From positions 1 through 56,453 of the forward strand of contig JAGCGA010000017.1 of assembly GCA_017649855.1 (NCBI GenBank): a stretch of DNA of 56,453 nucleotides, written 5' to 3'. The stretch's first letter is position 1; every line of letters starts with the position of its first letter. This DNA comes from Bacteroidales bacterium (lineage in GTDB: Bacteria; Bacteroidota; Bacteroidia; Bacteroidales; WCHB1-69). The position numbers and the translations under genes were made by a program. A model generated the notes under the pieces. That model had not been told where the DNA came from. It was given only the letters and a program-made list of their open reading frames with translations, and did not search any database. Positions 25,856-34,781 of this stretch are shown one piece after another.

Positions 25856-26440
25856 ATGAAAATTGACATTATATTAGCAGGTGTAGGCGGACAAGGCATC
25901 CTCTCCATCGCCACCATCGTAGGCTATGCAGCCGTCAAAAGAGGAATGTACATGAAACAAGCCGAGGTACACGGCATGAGTCAGCGTGGCGGTGATGTGC
26001 AGTCGCACTTCCGTCTTTCCGACCACGAGATTGCATCCGACCTGATCCCCATGGGCAAGGCCGACATGATCATCTCCGTAGAGCCGATGGAGTCTTTGCG
26101 TTATCTGCCATGGCTCAACCCGGAGACGGGCTGGTTGATCACCAACAGCCAGCCGTTCATCAACATCCCGAACTATCCGGATGTGGACAAGCTGAATGCC
26201 ACCTTGGACGGTTTGAAGAACAAGGTTGTCATCGATGCTGACAAGATCGCCTCCGAGCTAGGCTCTGCCCGTTCGGCCAACATGGTCATCCTGGGTGCTG
26301 CTTCCCCGTATCTGCAGCTTCCTTTCGAGGAGATCGAGGCCGCCGTGCGTGAGAACTTTGCCCGCAAGGGTGACGATGTGGTCAACACCAACATCGCATG
26401 TCTCCGCGCCGGCAGAGAATTTGCCGAGAAGATGAAATAG
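25856..26440 (+). CDS. iorB: Indolepyruvate:ferredoxin oxidoreductase, beta subunit
   Basis: A 194-aa subunit of the 2-oxoacid oxidoreductase gamma/beta type: IILAGVGGQGILSIATIVG at the start, then KQAEVHGMSQRGGDVQSHFRL, both diagnostic of IorB. It partners IorA in a ferredoxin-linked complex. Lies 105 nt after iorA, the gap being filled by the period-7 repeat, and 15 nt before the deacetylase gene. Confidence 0.93.
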   Translation: MKIDIILAGVGGQGILSIATIVGYAAVKRGMYMKQAEVHGMSQRGGDVQSHFRLSDHEIASDLIPMGKADMIISVEPMESLRYLPWLNPETGWLITNSQPFINIPNYPDVDKLNATLDGLKNKVVIDADKIASELGSARSANMVILGAASPYLQLPFEEIEAAVRENFARKGDDVVNTNIACLRAGREFAEKMK

Positions 26441-26455
26441 CAAGTCCCGTTCATC

Positions 26456-27259
26456 ATGGAGCTGGACCAACAAATGGCAGAAAGACTGGAGCGGGCCGCC
26501 GCACCTCACCTATGGGATGAGCGGCCCGTCTTCTGTTTCACCTCAGACATCGACTGGGCTTCGGAAGCCGTGATCGACGACTACTTCCGGAGGCTGCCGT
26601 TGGACTTGTTGAAGCTCACCGTGTTTGTCACGCATGACTCAGCCATCATCCAGCGGGAGTTTGAGGCGGGGCGGCTCCAGCGGGGCATCCACCCCAACTT
26701 CCTGCCGGGCTCCTCGCACGGTGACAGTTTCCGGGAAGTGATTGAGACCTGCCTCTCCTTCGCGCCGGAGGCCACCTGCACCCGCTCGCACCGGGCCTTT
26801 GAGGTCACCGACACCGCCCATCTGCTCCATAATGAGTACCATATCCAATGCTGCTCCAACGTCTTCACCACCCTCGCCCCGCGAATCAGGCCTTTCTGGA
26901 TGGAATCCCAGTTGCTGCAAGTGCCCATCTTTTTTGAGGACGGCAGCTTCCTGTACAACCAGCTGGGACTGTCCATACAGCCCTATCGGGATTATTTCAC
27001 CACCCCAGGCATCAAAGTCATCAGCTTTCATCCGATGAACATGGCCTTCAACACGCCCCACATCGCCTGGATGCGGCAGATCAAAGATTCCCTTTCCCGC
27101 GACGAGTTCAACCATATCGATGCGAGTATGATCCAACGGATGAGAAACCAAGAGCGAGGAGCCTTTGACATCGTCATGGAAATCATCAACCTCGCCCAGC
27201 AAATACAGGCACCGATTATGAGTTTGGAGGAAATCTATCAGTTGACAGTTGGAAATTAG
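26456..27259 (+). CDS. Polysaccharide deacetylase-like protein
   Basis: A 267-aa protein resembling the WbmS-type branch of the NodB/CE4 fold: FCFTSDIDWASE near 27-38 with candidate metal Asp residues, KLTVFVTHDSA, HPNFLPGSSHGDS and RSHRAF, and late HPMNMAFNTPH. Members act on N-acetyl groups of sugars in envelope polysaccharides. No signal peptide or membrane segment, so it probably works on a cytosolic precursor. The C-terminal QLTVGN and the TAG stop are written in a period-7 repeat, so the end may have been replaced by the repeat. No neighbouring glycan gene confirms the role. Confidence 0.65.
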   Translation: MELDQQMAERLERAAAPHLWDERPVFCFTSDIDWASEAVIDDYFRRLPLDLLKLTVFVTHDSAIIQREFEAGRLQRGIHPNFLPGSSHGDSFREVIETCLSFAPEATCTRSHRAFEVTDTAHLLHNEYHIQCCSNVFTTLAPRIRPFWMESQLLQVPIFFEDGSFLYNQLGLSIQPYRDYFTTPGIKVISFHPMNMAFNTPHIAWMRQIKDSLSRDEFNHIDASMIQRMRNQERGAFDIVMEIINLAQQIQAPIMSLEEIYQLTVGN

Positions 27260-27291
27260 GAGTTAGAAGTTTGTAGTTTATAGTTAAAAGA
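27236..27291. repeat. Period-7 tandem repeat between deacetylase and GNAT genes
   Basis: Eight heptamers in register, mostly ending AGT: TATCAGT TGACAGT TGGAAAT TAGGAGT TAGAAGT TTGTAGT TTATAGT TAAAAGA. The unit TAGGAGT contains the stop codon of the deacetylase gene, and the array ends just before the TTG start of the GNAT gene. Confidence 0.85.
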
Positions 27292-27297
27292 TTAGTT

Positions 27298-27828
27298 TTG
27301 AGAGTATTAGAAAGTGAACGGATTATCATGCGGCCTGTGGAGCCGGAGGACCTGCCATTCTTGATGGAACAACGATGGGATGCAGACCTCACGGCACACA
27401 TCATCCACAGCCCTATCTCTTCTTACAACCAGCAGCAATGGTATGAGAAGATCTGCCGCAATGGCGACTTGGCCCTGTCGGTCTTCTACAAGGAGACACC
27501 TGACAAAACACCCGTGCTGGTCGGCTCCTCCGGCTTGTACGACATCAACCACCATCATCAACGCGCCACCTGGAAGACCCTCCGGATGGACAAAGCACAT
27601 CAAGGGATGGGGTTGGCCTACGAAGCCTCCTGCCTATTGTTGGACTATGGCTTCAACACGTTAAACCTCAACAAGATAAGCTGTGATGTTTTCCCCGACA
27701 ACCAACAGGTCATACGGCTTTTGGAGCGGTTGGGATTTCAAGAAGAGGGAAGACTACGTCAGCACTACTTCCATCAGGGAGTGTTCAAAGACGTCATTGT
27801 GTATGGGAAAATCAGAGATAACCGATAG
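27298..27828 (+). CDS. GNAT acetyltransferase, RimJ/RimL type
   Basis: A 176-aa GNAT enzyme that begins RVLESERIIMRPVEPEDLPF, the usual start of RimJ/RimL-like acetyltransferases, with the acetyl-CoA loop near KAHQGMGLAYEA and the typical end NQQVIRLLERLGFQEEGRLR. I use the TTG at 27298 since family homology begins there; the next ATG is ten codons in. Acetyl acceptor unknown. It is 18 nt upstream of mreC. Confidence 0.82.
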   Translation: MRVLESERIIMRPVEPEDLPFLMEQRWDADLTAHIIHSPISSYNQQQWYEKICRNGDLALSVFYKETPDKTPVLVGSSGLYDINHHHQRATWKTLRMDKAHQGMGLAYEASCLLLDYGFNTLNLNKISCDVFPDNQQVIRLLERLGFQEEGRLRQHYFHQGVFKDVIVYGKIRDNR

Positions 27829-27846
27829 TCTAGAACCGATAGCATC

Positions 27847-28695
27847 ATGAACAACCTCATTGAGTTTTTCAAGAACAACTTCCACCATCTGGTTGCAGCC
27901 GTCTTGCTGATAATCTGCTTCGTGATGATTGGGCATTCCATGTCTTACAACCGATATAAGATTGCCCGCATTTGCCAGAGCATCACCATGCCGGTGGAGA
28001 AAAGCTGGGGAAAGTTACTGCGTCAATTTAACTTAAGCAAGGAAAACGAGCAGTTGGTGCAGCAGAACATGGACCTGTTGCGGGAGCGTGACAACATGTT
28101 TCTCATCAAGGAGGACACCATTCTGACCCAGATGAGCGAGACCGACTCCATACACACCACCCGCACCCGCATGTACGACTACACCTACGCACATGTCACC
28201 TTCTCCACCACCGACAAGCCCTTCAACTACATCATCATCGACAAGGGATCGAAAGACGGCATTGAGCGTGACATGGCGGTGCTGTCGCCTTCGGGAGTTG
28301 TGGGTGTGGTCAACGATGTGTCCAAGAACTTCTCCTCCATCATCCCGATTCCCCACCTAGACACCCGCATCAGTGCGGTGATTCCATCCATCAGCCAGGT
28401 AGGCACAGTGGTATGGGACGGTAACGACCCGGGGGTTGCCTTTCTGAAGGATGTGCCTCAGCATCTGGAGATCAACATCGGCGACTCTGTCCTCACCAGC
28501 GGCTACTCCACCATCTACCCCAAGGGGGTTCTGATTGGAACCGTCAAGGAGGTATCCACCAAACAGAATGCCACCTTCCTTACCATCCGGGTGAAATTGG
28601 CCTCCGACTTCAAAAATCTCGATATGGTCTATGTGGTCAAGAACCTTTATCGTTCTGAGATTGATTCCTTAAAAGCCAACTTCAAGAATGAATAA
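27847..28695 (+). CDS. mreC: Rod shape-determining protein MreC
   Basis: A 282-aa protein with one N-terminal membrane helix (about 15-34), a coiled coil (about 55-85) and the periplasmic beta domains that carry DKGSKDGIERDMAVLSPSG and GVVGVVNDVSKNFSSI, the MreC core. It links MreB to the peptidoglycan synthesis machinery. It overlaps mreD by 8 nt. MreB, PBP2 and RodA, often linked, are not in this window. Confidence 0.95.
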   Translation: MNNLIEFFKNNFHHLVAAVLLIICFVMIGHSMSYNRYKIARICQSITMPVEKSWGKLLRQFNLSKENEQLVQQNMDLLRERDNMFLIKEDTILTQMSETDSIHTTRTRMYDYTYAHVTFSTTDKPFNYIIIDKGSKDGIERDMAVLSPSGVVGVVNDVSKNFSSIIPIPHLDTRISAVIPSISQVGTVVWDGNDPGVAFLKDVPQHLEINIGDSVLTSGYSTIYPKGVLIGTVKEVSTKQNATFLTIRVKLASDFKNLDMVYVVKNLYRSEIDSLKANFKNE

Positions 28696-29203
28696 CATCC
28701 TCTCCAATATATTCCGTTGTACGATAGCGTTACTCTTGCAGATCTTCATCTGCAACTACATCCATCTGTTTGGCTATCTGACTCCAGCGATCTATCTTTT
28801 TGCGCTGTTTTTGCTTCCTCTTGACATCCCCAAGTCGGCCCAATATCTGATTGCCTTCGTGCTGGGTTTCATTGTGGACATGTTCATGCACACCTTGGGG
28901 GTCAACGCGGCAGCCTGCATCATTCTGATGTTTGCGAGACCGTACATCATCCATCTGCTGAATGGTCGCAAGACTACGGAGAGCAACGACATCCCCACTC
29001 CGGCCTACAAGGATTTCCGGTGGTTGTTGGGATTCGTCTTCATCCTCTCCTTTGTTCATCAGGCCACCTTTGTCATGTTGGAGACCTTCTCGTTCCAGCA
29101 TTTCGGCCGCACGCTGGTGGTGATTCTTGGCAACACGTTGCTCACCACTGCGATCATCCTGAGTATCGAGTATCTTTTCTATTCCCAATCCCAGAGAGCA
29201 TAG
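28688..29203 (+). CDS. mreD: Rod shape-determining protein MreD
   Basis: A 171-aa polytopic inner-membrane protein with five or six hydrophobic segments (for example ALLLQIFICNYIHLFGYL and IAFVLGFIVDMFMHTLGVNA), the size and pattern of MreD. The GFIVDMF segment is a common feature. Overlaps mreC and lies 3 nt before tamL, so the three genes form one transcript. Confidence 0.92.
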   Translation: MNNILSNIFRCTIALLLQIFICNYIHLFGYLTPAIYLFALFLLPLDIPKSAQYLIAFVLGFIVDMFMHTLGVNAAACIILMFARPYIIHLLNGRKTTESNDIPTPAYKDFRWLLGFVFILSFVHQATFVMLETFSFQHFGRTLVVILGNTLLTTAIILSIEYLFYSQSQRA

Positions 29204-29206
29204 CAA

Positions 29207-31600
29207 ATGAAGCGACTGACTCCATATCTGATATTGGTCACGATTGCCTGGCTGCTGACATCCTGCAGTTCCACCCGGCCGTTGTCGGATAGTGAGTACA
29301 TGCTCATCAAAAACAACGTCACCGTCAACGACGCCAAGAGTCCCGACTTTGACAATCTCCGTTCGTACACGCGGCCGCTGCCCAACAAGAAGTTCATGGA
29401 CCTCATCAACATCAAGACGATGAGCTATGCGGCGGGGCAGCCACGGACCAAGAGAGACGGGACCTTGAAGGACACCCGCTTCCGCCAATGGATGCGCAAC
29501 AAGCTGGGCGAGCCTCCCGTGCTTCTGGACAGTGCTGAAATTGACAACTCCATCGCGCAATTGGACATCGTCATGAACCAGTTAGGCTATTTCGACAATG
29601 AGATCGCCTACCAGGTGGTACATAAAAAGTCCAACCCCAAGAAGGTGAAGGTCAACTACGACATCACGGCGAACGCCCCTTATCATATCAGCAGCATCCA
29701 ATACAACATTGACATCCCGCAATACAAGAAAATCATCGTCCTCAACCAACGTGCTTCGCTGCTGTCGCCGGGCATGCAATACAACGAGCATGTCATCAAC
29801 GAAGAGCTCACCCGCATCATCAACTTGATACGTAACGAGGGCTATTACTATGTGGAGAAATCCAACATCCGTTGTGTTGTCTCCTATGACGAGCCGGTGG
29901 ACAGCACGGCAGCAGACCCGAAGACGGTCTCCCTCGAGATCGTCATGAAGATTCCGGAACAGGACAAGGCCAACCGGTATCTATACAAGTATCATTTCAA
30001 CGATGTATATATATACACCAACTATGATGCTTCGGCACCTGCGAACCAGCAATATGACACGGTCCTCTATCAAGCCAAGTTCAAGTTTGACAGCACGCGC
30101 TACTACTTCATCACCCCTCGTGTGGCACAAGGCTACCGCATCAAAGACTTCAACTATCCGGTCATCGCCTCGGTCATCGGCAGCCGGGCTGGGACACCTT
30201 ACTCCCAGAACATCAAGACAAGAAGCAGCCGGGCCTTGAATCAGCTGGACAACTTCAGCTATATCAACATCTTCTATCGCGAGCGTGAGGATCTGCTGGA
30301 CTCAGTCCGGAAAGAAGGTTACTTGGACTCCTACTATCTGCTGACGAGACAGAAGGTGCACAGCATTGGAGGCCAGCTAGACCTTCGCAATGACAAGTCC
30401 GCGATCTCCTTCACCTACACCAACCGCAACATTTTCAAGGGGGCAGAGCATCTGACCTTGAACATGTCCACCGGCTACTTCTACTACTCCCTCCCCAACC
30501 TCTTCAAGCATGATCGGGCATACTCGTATCCTGAGTTCAACATCTCCGCCTCGCTGGACTTCCCCAAGCTGTTCCTCTTCAAGAACTACCAACGGCGTGA
30601 TGGCATCCGGTACAGCACCTCCATTGACTTCGGTGTCAACTATTCCGGATTGTACGGAAAGTTGATGTACTATGCCGCCCTGACCTACAACTGGAGTCCC
30701 AACTTCTTCACTAACCACAGCTTCTCCCCTATCGACCTCTCGACCATCAACAACAACGACAAGCGTTACACCAACATCCTCCATATCGACAACTATCCGG
30801 ATTCCTACCAGAACCGTTTCGGCAAGTTCCTATTGTTGTCGATGAAATACAGCTACAACTATCTGGTTCCCTTCCCCATTACCAAGCGCAAGCACAACAT
30901 GCGCTTCTCCTTCAATGCAGAGTCTTCCGGTTTGTTGTTGAAGGGATTGAATGCGCTGTTCACCCCCGACCATCGATGGATCATCAGCCGCAACTCCTTG
31001 GACAGCACGGGATACAACTACAGCACCTTGGAGCGGCTGGAGTTCACGTGGAACTACACCTACAAGATCAACAACAACAATGCCTGGGCCATGCGTCTGA
31101 ATGCGGGTGCCATCATCCCTATCGACAAGGAATCGTACGTGCCTTACGAGCGCGGTTTCTTCATGGGCACGAGCAACAGCATGCGCGGATGGGGTTACCG
31201 TGGGCTTGGTCCCGGATCCTACGAACGCAACCGGGACAGCTTGTACACCGGCGACATCAAGATAGAGCTGAACCTGGAATATCGAGGCACCTTGTACCGA
31301 TCCTTCAAATACGGCATCTTCACCGACATCGGCAACATCTGGCTTGCCCGCAAGAATGACGACATGCCCAATGCCGAATTCTCTTTCAAGCGGTTCTACA
31401 AAGAGCTGGCCGTGGATGTGGGTGTCGGCTTGCGGTTAGACTTCGACTTCTTCGTCATCCGGGTGGACTATGCGCTTCCCATCTACGATCCCACCCGCAC
31501 CTCCCACGGAGGCTGCTTCATCAATAGCGAATGGTTCTCCGGAAGGAGGAAACTGCGCTTCGGTGACGGCCTGAAGATTGCGATCGGATACGCGTTCTAG
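29207..31600 (+). CDS. tamL: BamA/TamA-like outer-membrane lipoprotein TamL
   Basis: A 797-aa Omp85-family protein. A lipoprotein leader ends LTSC (Cys 20), which in Bacteroidota marks TamL rather than BamA. POTRA-like repeats follow (about 95-330, with INEELTRIINLIRNEGYYYV), then a 16-strand-type barrel ending in GYAF. The Omp85 signature SMRGWGYRGLGPGS (about 660-673) has the conserved RGW/RGL elements. It helps insert proteins or move lipids in the outer membrane with a TamB-like partner, not seen here. Placed directly after mreCD, it may couple envelope growth with outer-membrane assembly. Its TAG stop lies in a period-7 repeat. Confidence 0.88.
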   Translation: MKRLTPYLILVTIAWLLTSCSSTRPLSDSEYMLIKNNVTVNDAKSPDFDNLRSYTRPLPNKKFMDLINIKTMSYAAGQPRTKRDGTLKDTRFRQWMRNKLGEPPVLLDSAEIDNSIAQLDIVMNQLGYFDNEIAYQVVHKKSNPKKVKVNYDITANAPYHISSIQYNIDIPQYKKIIVLNQRASLLSPGMQYNEHVINEELTRIINLIRNEGYYYVEKSNIRCVVSYDEPVDSTAADPKTVSLEIVMKIPEQDKANRYLYKYHFNDVYIYTNYDASAPANQQYDTVLYQAKFKFDSTRYYFITPRVAQGYRIKDFNYPVIASVIGSRAGTPYSQNIKTRSSRALNQLDNFSYINIFYREREDLLDSVRKEGYLDSYYLLTRQKVHSIGGQLDLRNDKSAISFTYTNRNIFKGAEHLTLNMSTGYFYYSLPNLFKHDRAYSYPEFNISASLDFPKLFLFKNYQRRDGIRYSTSIDFGVNYSGLYGKLMYYAALTYNWSPNFFTNHSFSPIDLSTINNNDKRYTNILHIDNYPDSYQNRFGKFLLLSMKYSYNYLVPFPITKRKHNMRFSFNAESSGLLLKGLNALFTPDHRWIISRNSLDSTGYNYSTLERLEFTWNYTYKINNNNAWAMRLNAGAIIPIDKESYVPYERGFFMGTSNSMRGWGYRGLGPGSYERNRDSLYTGDIKIELNLEYRGTLYRSFKYGIFTDIGNIWLARKNDDMPNAEFSFKRFYKELAVDVGVGLRLDFDFFVIRVDYALPIYDPTRTSHGGCFINSEWFSGRRKLRFGDGLKIAIGYAF

Positions 31601-31639
31601 GAGTTATCAGTTGTCAGTTAGAAGTTAGAAGTTTTTAGT
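31598..31639. repeat. Period-7 tandem repeat after tamL
   Basis: Six heptamers in register: TAGGAGT TATCAGT TGTCAGT TAGAAGT TAGAAGT TTTTAGT. The first contains the tamL TAG stop and is identical to the unit that holds the stop of the gene ending at 27259. Confidence 0.85.
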
Positions 31640-31707
31640 TTCTTAACTCCTGTTCATTATTCACTCCACTATTCAAAATCAACGAACAACAGTTCAATAA
31701 AAATTAC

Positions 31708-31715
31708 TATCTTTG
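31708..31715 (+). promoter_or_regulatory. -7 element of the carboxyltransferase gene
   Basis: TATCTTTG, 63 nt before the ATG at 31779. No matching -33 TTTG. Confidence 0.5.
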
Positions 31716-31778
31716 CGCGCTTTCTCCGAGAGCGCTTTTTTTCTATTAGTTATACAACAACAAGTAAGTTACAAGAAT

Positions 31779-33566
31779 ATGGGAAGAAGTATTAGATTCT
31801 GTTTGGTATATCGTGATATGTGGCAGTCGTCCGGCAAGTACCAGCCGCGTGTGGACCAGTTAGTTGAGATTGCGCCTGTAATCGTGAAGATGGGCTGTTT
31901 TGCCCGGGTAGAGACCAACGGCGGTGCCTTTGAGCAAGTCAACTTGATGTATGGTGAGAACCCGAACCGTGCGGTGCGCGAATGGACGAAGCCCTTGCGG
32001 GAGGCCGGCATCCAGACCCAGATGTTGGAGCGTGCGCTGAATGGCCTGCGTATGTATCCGGTGCCTGCCGACGTACGTCGTCTGATGTGCAAGGTAAAGA
32101 AGGCACAGGGAGTGGATGTTGTCCGTTCCTTCTGCGGATTGAACGACCACCGCAACTTGGAGTTGTCCATCAAATATGCCAACGAATTCGGCCTTATCAG
32201 TCAGGCTGCCCTGAGTATCACGCACTCTCCCGTGCACACCATCGAGCACTATCTCTCCATCGTGGACAAATGTGTGGAGTATGGTGCCAAGGAGATCGGC
32301 TTGAAGGACATGGCCGGCATCGGCCGTCCTACCATGCTGGGTCAGCTGGTAAAGGCTATCAAAGAGAAATATCCGCACTTGGTCATCCAATATCATGGTC
32401 ATACCGGCCCTGGACTCTCCATGGCATCTGTCTTGGAGGTCTGCCGCAATGGCGCCGACATCATCGATGTGGCCATGGAGCCGCTCTCCTGGGGCATGGT
32501 GCATCCCGACGTCATCGCCGTGCAGGCCATGTTGAAGGCCGACGGTTTCGACGTGCCCGAGATCGACATGAACGCCTATATGGAGGCGCGCGCCCTGACG
32601 CAGAAGTTCATGGACGACTTCCTGGGTTACTTCATCGAACCGAAGAACAAGATCTCCACCTCCCTGCTGTTGGGATGCGGGCTTCCTGGCGGCATGATGG
32701 GTTCCATGATGGCCGACCTGAAGGGTGTCAAGGATGCCATCAACTTGGCGCTGCGCAAGAGTGGAAAGAAAGAGCTGTCGGAAGACGAGCTGTTGGTCAA
32801 GCTATTTGACGAAGTGCAGTATGTATGGCCGCGCGTCGGCACGCCCGGCCTGGTCACGCCGTTCAGCCAGTACGTGAAGAACATCGCCTTGATGAACATC
32901 CTCGCCCAAGCGCAAGGAGCGCCCCGCTACTCCAAGATGGACGACAAGATGTGGGACATGATCTTAGGCCGTTGTGGCCGTCTGCCCGGCACCTTGGCCC
33001 CCGAAATCGTGGAGCTGGCCAAAGAACACAACTACGAATTCTTTGAAGGTGTGCCGCAAGACAACTATCCGGACGAGCTGCCCAAATATCGCAAGATGAT
33101 GGAAGAGCGCGGCTGGGATGTGGGCGAAGACGAGGAAGAGCTCTTCGAGTTCGCCATGCACGAGCGTCAGTACATCGACTACAAAGAGGGCCGTGCCAAA
33201 GGCAACTTCGAGAAAGAGCTGGCCATCGCCAAACAGAAGTCCAATGTCCGTGAAGTCATCAAGGTGGTGAAACTGCCCGAAGTGATCCAAGAGGAGATCA
33301 TCGAGAAGATGAAGGCCGAAGAGCCCGACGCCAAGCCGGTCATCGCGCCTGTGAGCGGACAGCTCTTCTGGGAGTTTGCCGTGGAGGAGCAGTCTATGCC
33401 CAAGCCCATCGGCAGTCATCTCAAAGAAAACGACATCGTCTGCTTCATCCAGACCTACTACGGACATGAGGAGGTACGTTCCTGCTACGACGGGCATCTC
33501 ATCAAGGCTGTGGTCGGCCAAGGGAAGAAGGTGCACCGCGGAGACGTGGTAGCCTTCATCAAGTAA
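31779..33566 (+). CDS. OadA/PycB-like carboxyltransferase with non-biotinyl carrier domain
   Basis: A 595-aa protein of the pyruvate carboxylase B / oxaloacetate decarboxylase alpha / transcarboxylase 5S family. The barrel has YRDMWQS near the start (RDxHQS in relatives), IGLKDMAGI with the lysine carboxylated in the family, and YHGHTGPG with the HxH metal pair; a PYC_OADA region follows (LLGCGLPGGMMGSM). The last 75 residues fold like a biotinyl domain, but the expected (A/S)MKM is replaced: CFIQTYYGHEE, with no lysine at the biotin site. It may use a separate carrier protein, as 5S subunits do. In the propionate route it would exchange CO2 between oxaloacetate/pyruvate and an acyl-CoA. Confidence 0.8.
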   Translation: MGRSIRFCLVYRDMWQSSGKYQPRVDQLVEIAPVIVKMGCFARVETNGGAFEQVNLMYGENPNRAVREWTKPLREAGIQTQMLERALNGLRMYPVPADVRRLMCKVKKAQGVDVVRSFCGLNDHRNLELSIKYANEFGLISQAALSITHSPVHTIEHYLSIVDKCVEYGAKEIGLKDMAGIGRPTMLGQLVKAIKEKYPHLVIQYHGHTGPGLSMASVLEVCRNGADIIDVAMEPLSWGMVHPDVIAVQAMLKADGFDVPEIDMNAYMEARALTQKFMDDFLGYFIEPKNKISTSLLLGCGLPGGMMGSMMADLKGVKDAINLALRKSGKKELSEDELLVKLFDEVQYVWPRVGTPGLVTPFSQYVKNIALMNILAQAQGAPRYSKMDDKMWDMILGRCGRLPGTLAPEIVELAKEHNYEFFEGVPQDNYPDELPKYRKMMEERGWDVGEDEEELFEFAMHERQYIDYKEGRAKGNFEKELAIAKQKSNVREVIKVVKLPEVIQEEIIEKMKAEEPDAKPVIAPVSGQLFWEFAVEEQSMPKPIGSHLKENDIVCFIQTYYGHEEVRSCYDGHLIKAVVGQGKKVHRGDVVAFIK

Positions 33567-33578
33567 TCCATCACGGCT

Positions 33579-34448
33579 ATGGAATCCTTTTTCGCTCATA
33601 AGAGTCGCGGGGTGCAGTTGTTGTACCTGGCGCTGTTTTTCCTCATTGGGCTCATTGTCGCCTCGGGAGTGTCCATGCTACTCTCCTGGATTTTCTTCGG
33701 ATCGCCGAATGTGGCAGACGCGAGCAATCCGTTAGCGGCCCTGCATCTGCAGTCGGCCGTAGCATCCATCGGCTCCTTTTTGGTGCCCGCATTGCTGTTC
33801 GCCTATTGTCAAGACCGTCAATGGTGGCACTTCAACTATGCGGACCGCAAGCCTGCCGCCCACTTGGTCAACGTCACGCTAATCCTCTCCATCATCATCC
33901 TGCCTTTGGTAGCTTTACTAGGGCAGTGGAATGAGGCCATCCCGCTTCCGGAGGCGCTGCAGGAGATGGAAGACGCGGCGAATAGCGTGCTGGATCAGCT
34001 GATGGAGGACCACTCCTACTCCACCCTCATCCTGAACATCTTGGTACTGGGCCTGTTGCCGGCCGTCTGTGAAGAGTTCCTGTTTCAGGGAGCCCTGCAA
34101 CCTCTGCTGACCGAATGGACGCGCAAACCGCATCTGGCCATTTGGCTTACTGCCTTTATCTTCAGCACCATACACCTACAGTTTGCCGGATTCATCCCGC
34201 GGTTTCTCCTAGGTGCCTATTTGGGCTATCTGCTATATTGGAGCCACTCGTTATGGCTGCCCATCCTGGCCCATTTTCTGCACAACGCACTCACCATCAT
34301 GCTCACCTTCTCGTTGGAAGGCCGCGGCATCGACCTGGAAAATATCAAGTTCACCCAGATACATGGCGCTCTGCCCATGATCATCACCTGTGTCGTGGGG
34401 ACCTTCATCAGCTTGGTGTTCATGTGGAAGACGAAGGACGCGAAGTGA
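33579..34448 (+). CDS. CPBP-family intramembrane protease (Abi/CAAX-like)
   Basis: A 289-aa protein with about seven hydrophobic segments. The glutamyl protease motifs are present: CEEFLFQG (E165, E166), FSTIHLQF (H199) and LAHFLHN (H232, N236). The first motif normally reads EExxxR; here Gln replaces Arg. Family members cleave substrates within the membrane and some act in bacteriocin immunity; the role here is unknown. Twelve nt after the carboxyltransferase gene, so may be co-transcribed. Confidence 0.82.
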   Translation: MESFFAHKSRGVQLLYLALFFLIGLIVASGVSMLLSWIFFGSPNVADASNPLAALHLQSAVASIGSFLVPALLFAYCQDRQWWHFNYADRKPAAHLVNVTLILSIIILPLVALLGQWNEAIPLPEALQEMEDAANSVLDQLMEDHSYSTLILNILVLGLLPAVCEEFLFQGALQPLLTEWTRKPHLAIWLTAFIFSTIHLQFAGFIPRFLLGAYLGYLLYWSHSLWLPILAHFLHNALTIMLTFSLEGRGIDLENIKFTQIHGALPMIITCVVGTFISLVFMWKTKDAK

Positions 34449-34449
34449 T

Positions 34450-34545
34450 AAGGGCACAAAGAGTTTTACCACCAAGGCACGAAGGGCACGAAGAGTTTTA
34501 CCACCAAGGCACAAAGGGCTCAAAGGAGGTCACAAGGGCTCAAAG
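34450..34545. repeat. 32-bp tandem repeat
   Basis: Period of 32 bp: units start at 34450 and 34482, each with AGAGTTTTACCACCAAGGCAC, then a third partial unit from 34514 that decays into shorter repeats of (C)AAGGGCTCAAAGGAG. It follows directly after the CPBP protease stop. The rest of the gap up to 34734 shows no gene. Confidence 0.8.
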
Positions 34546-34734
34546 GAGATTTTCGCTAAGGCAAAAGGAGTTTCTTCATAACTTCTTTACACACCACTGA
34601 TCATGGTTCACGATTCACTTATGGCTATTCAAGCAATTGAAGTGATCAGAGAGCCTTCCATAAGATGTCAAAGTCAAAAGTTAAAGTCAATGTGAAAAGA
34701 GCATTGAAGGCAAGCGGTGCAACCATATTTTTTT

Positions 34735-34742
34735 TATATTTG
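34735..34742 (+). promoter_or_regulatory. -7 element of the GH92 gene
   Basis: TATATTTG, 40 nt before the ATG at 34782; position and sequence fit the Bacteroidota consensus. Confidence 0.5.
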
Positions 34743-34781
34743 CCGCTTTATTTTATACTGAATATTTATAACCTTAAAAGA

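Noticed and set aside
31717..31745. GCGC...GCGC hairpin with T run before the carboxyltransferase gene (attenuator?)
   Set aside because: The expected transcription start falls inside the left arm, and the stem is only four to five pairs without bulges.
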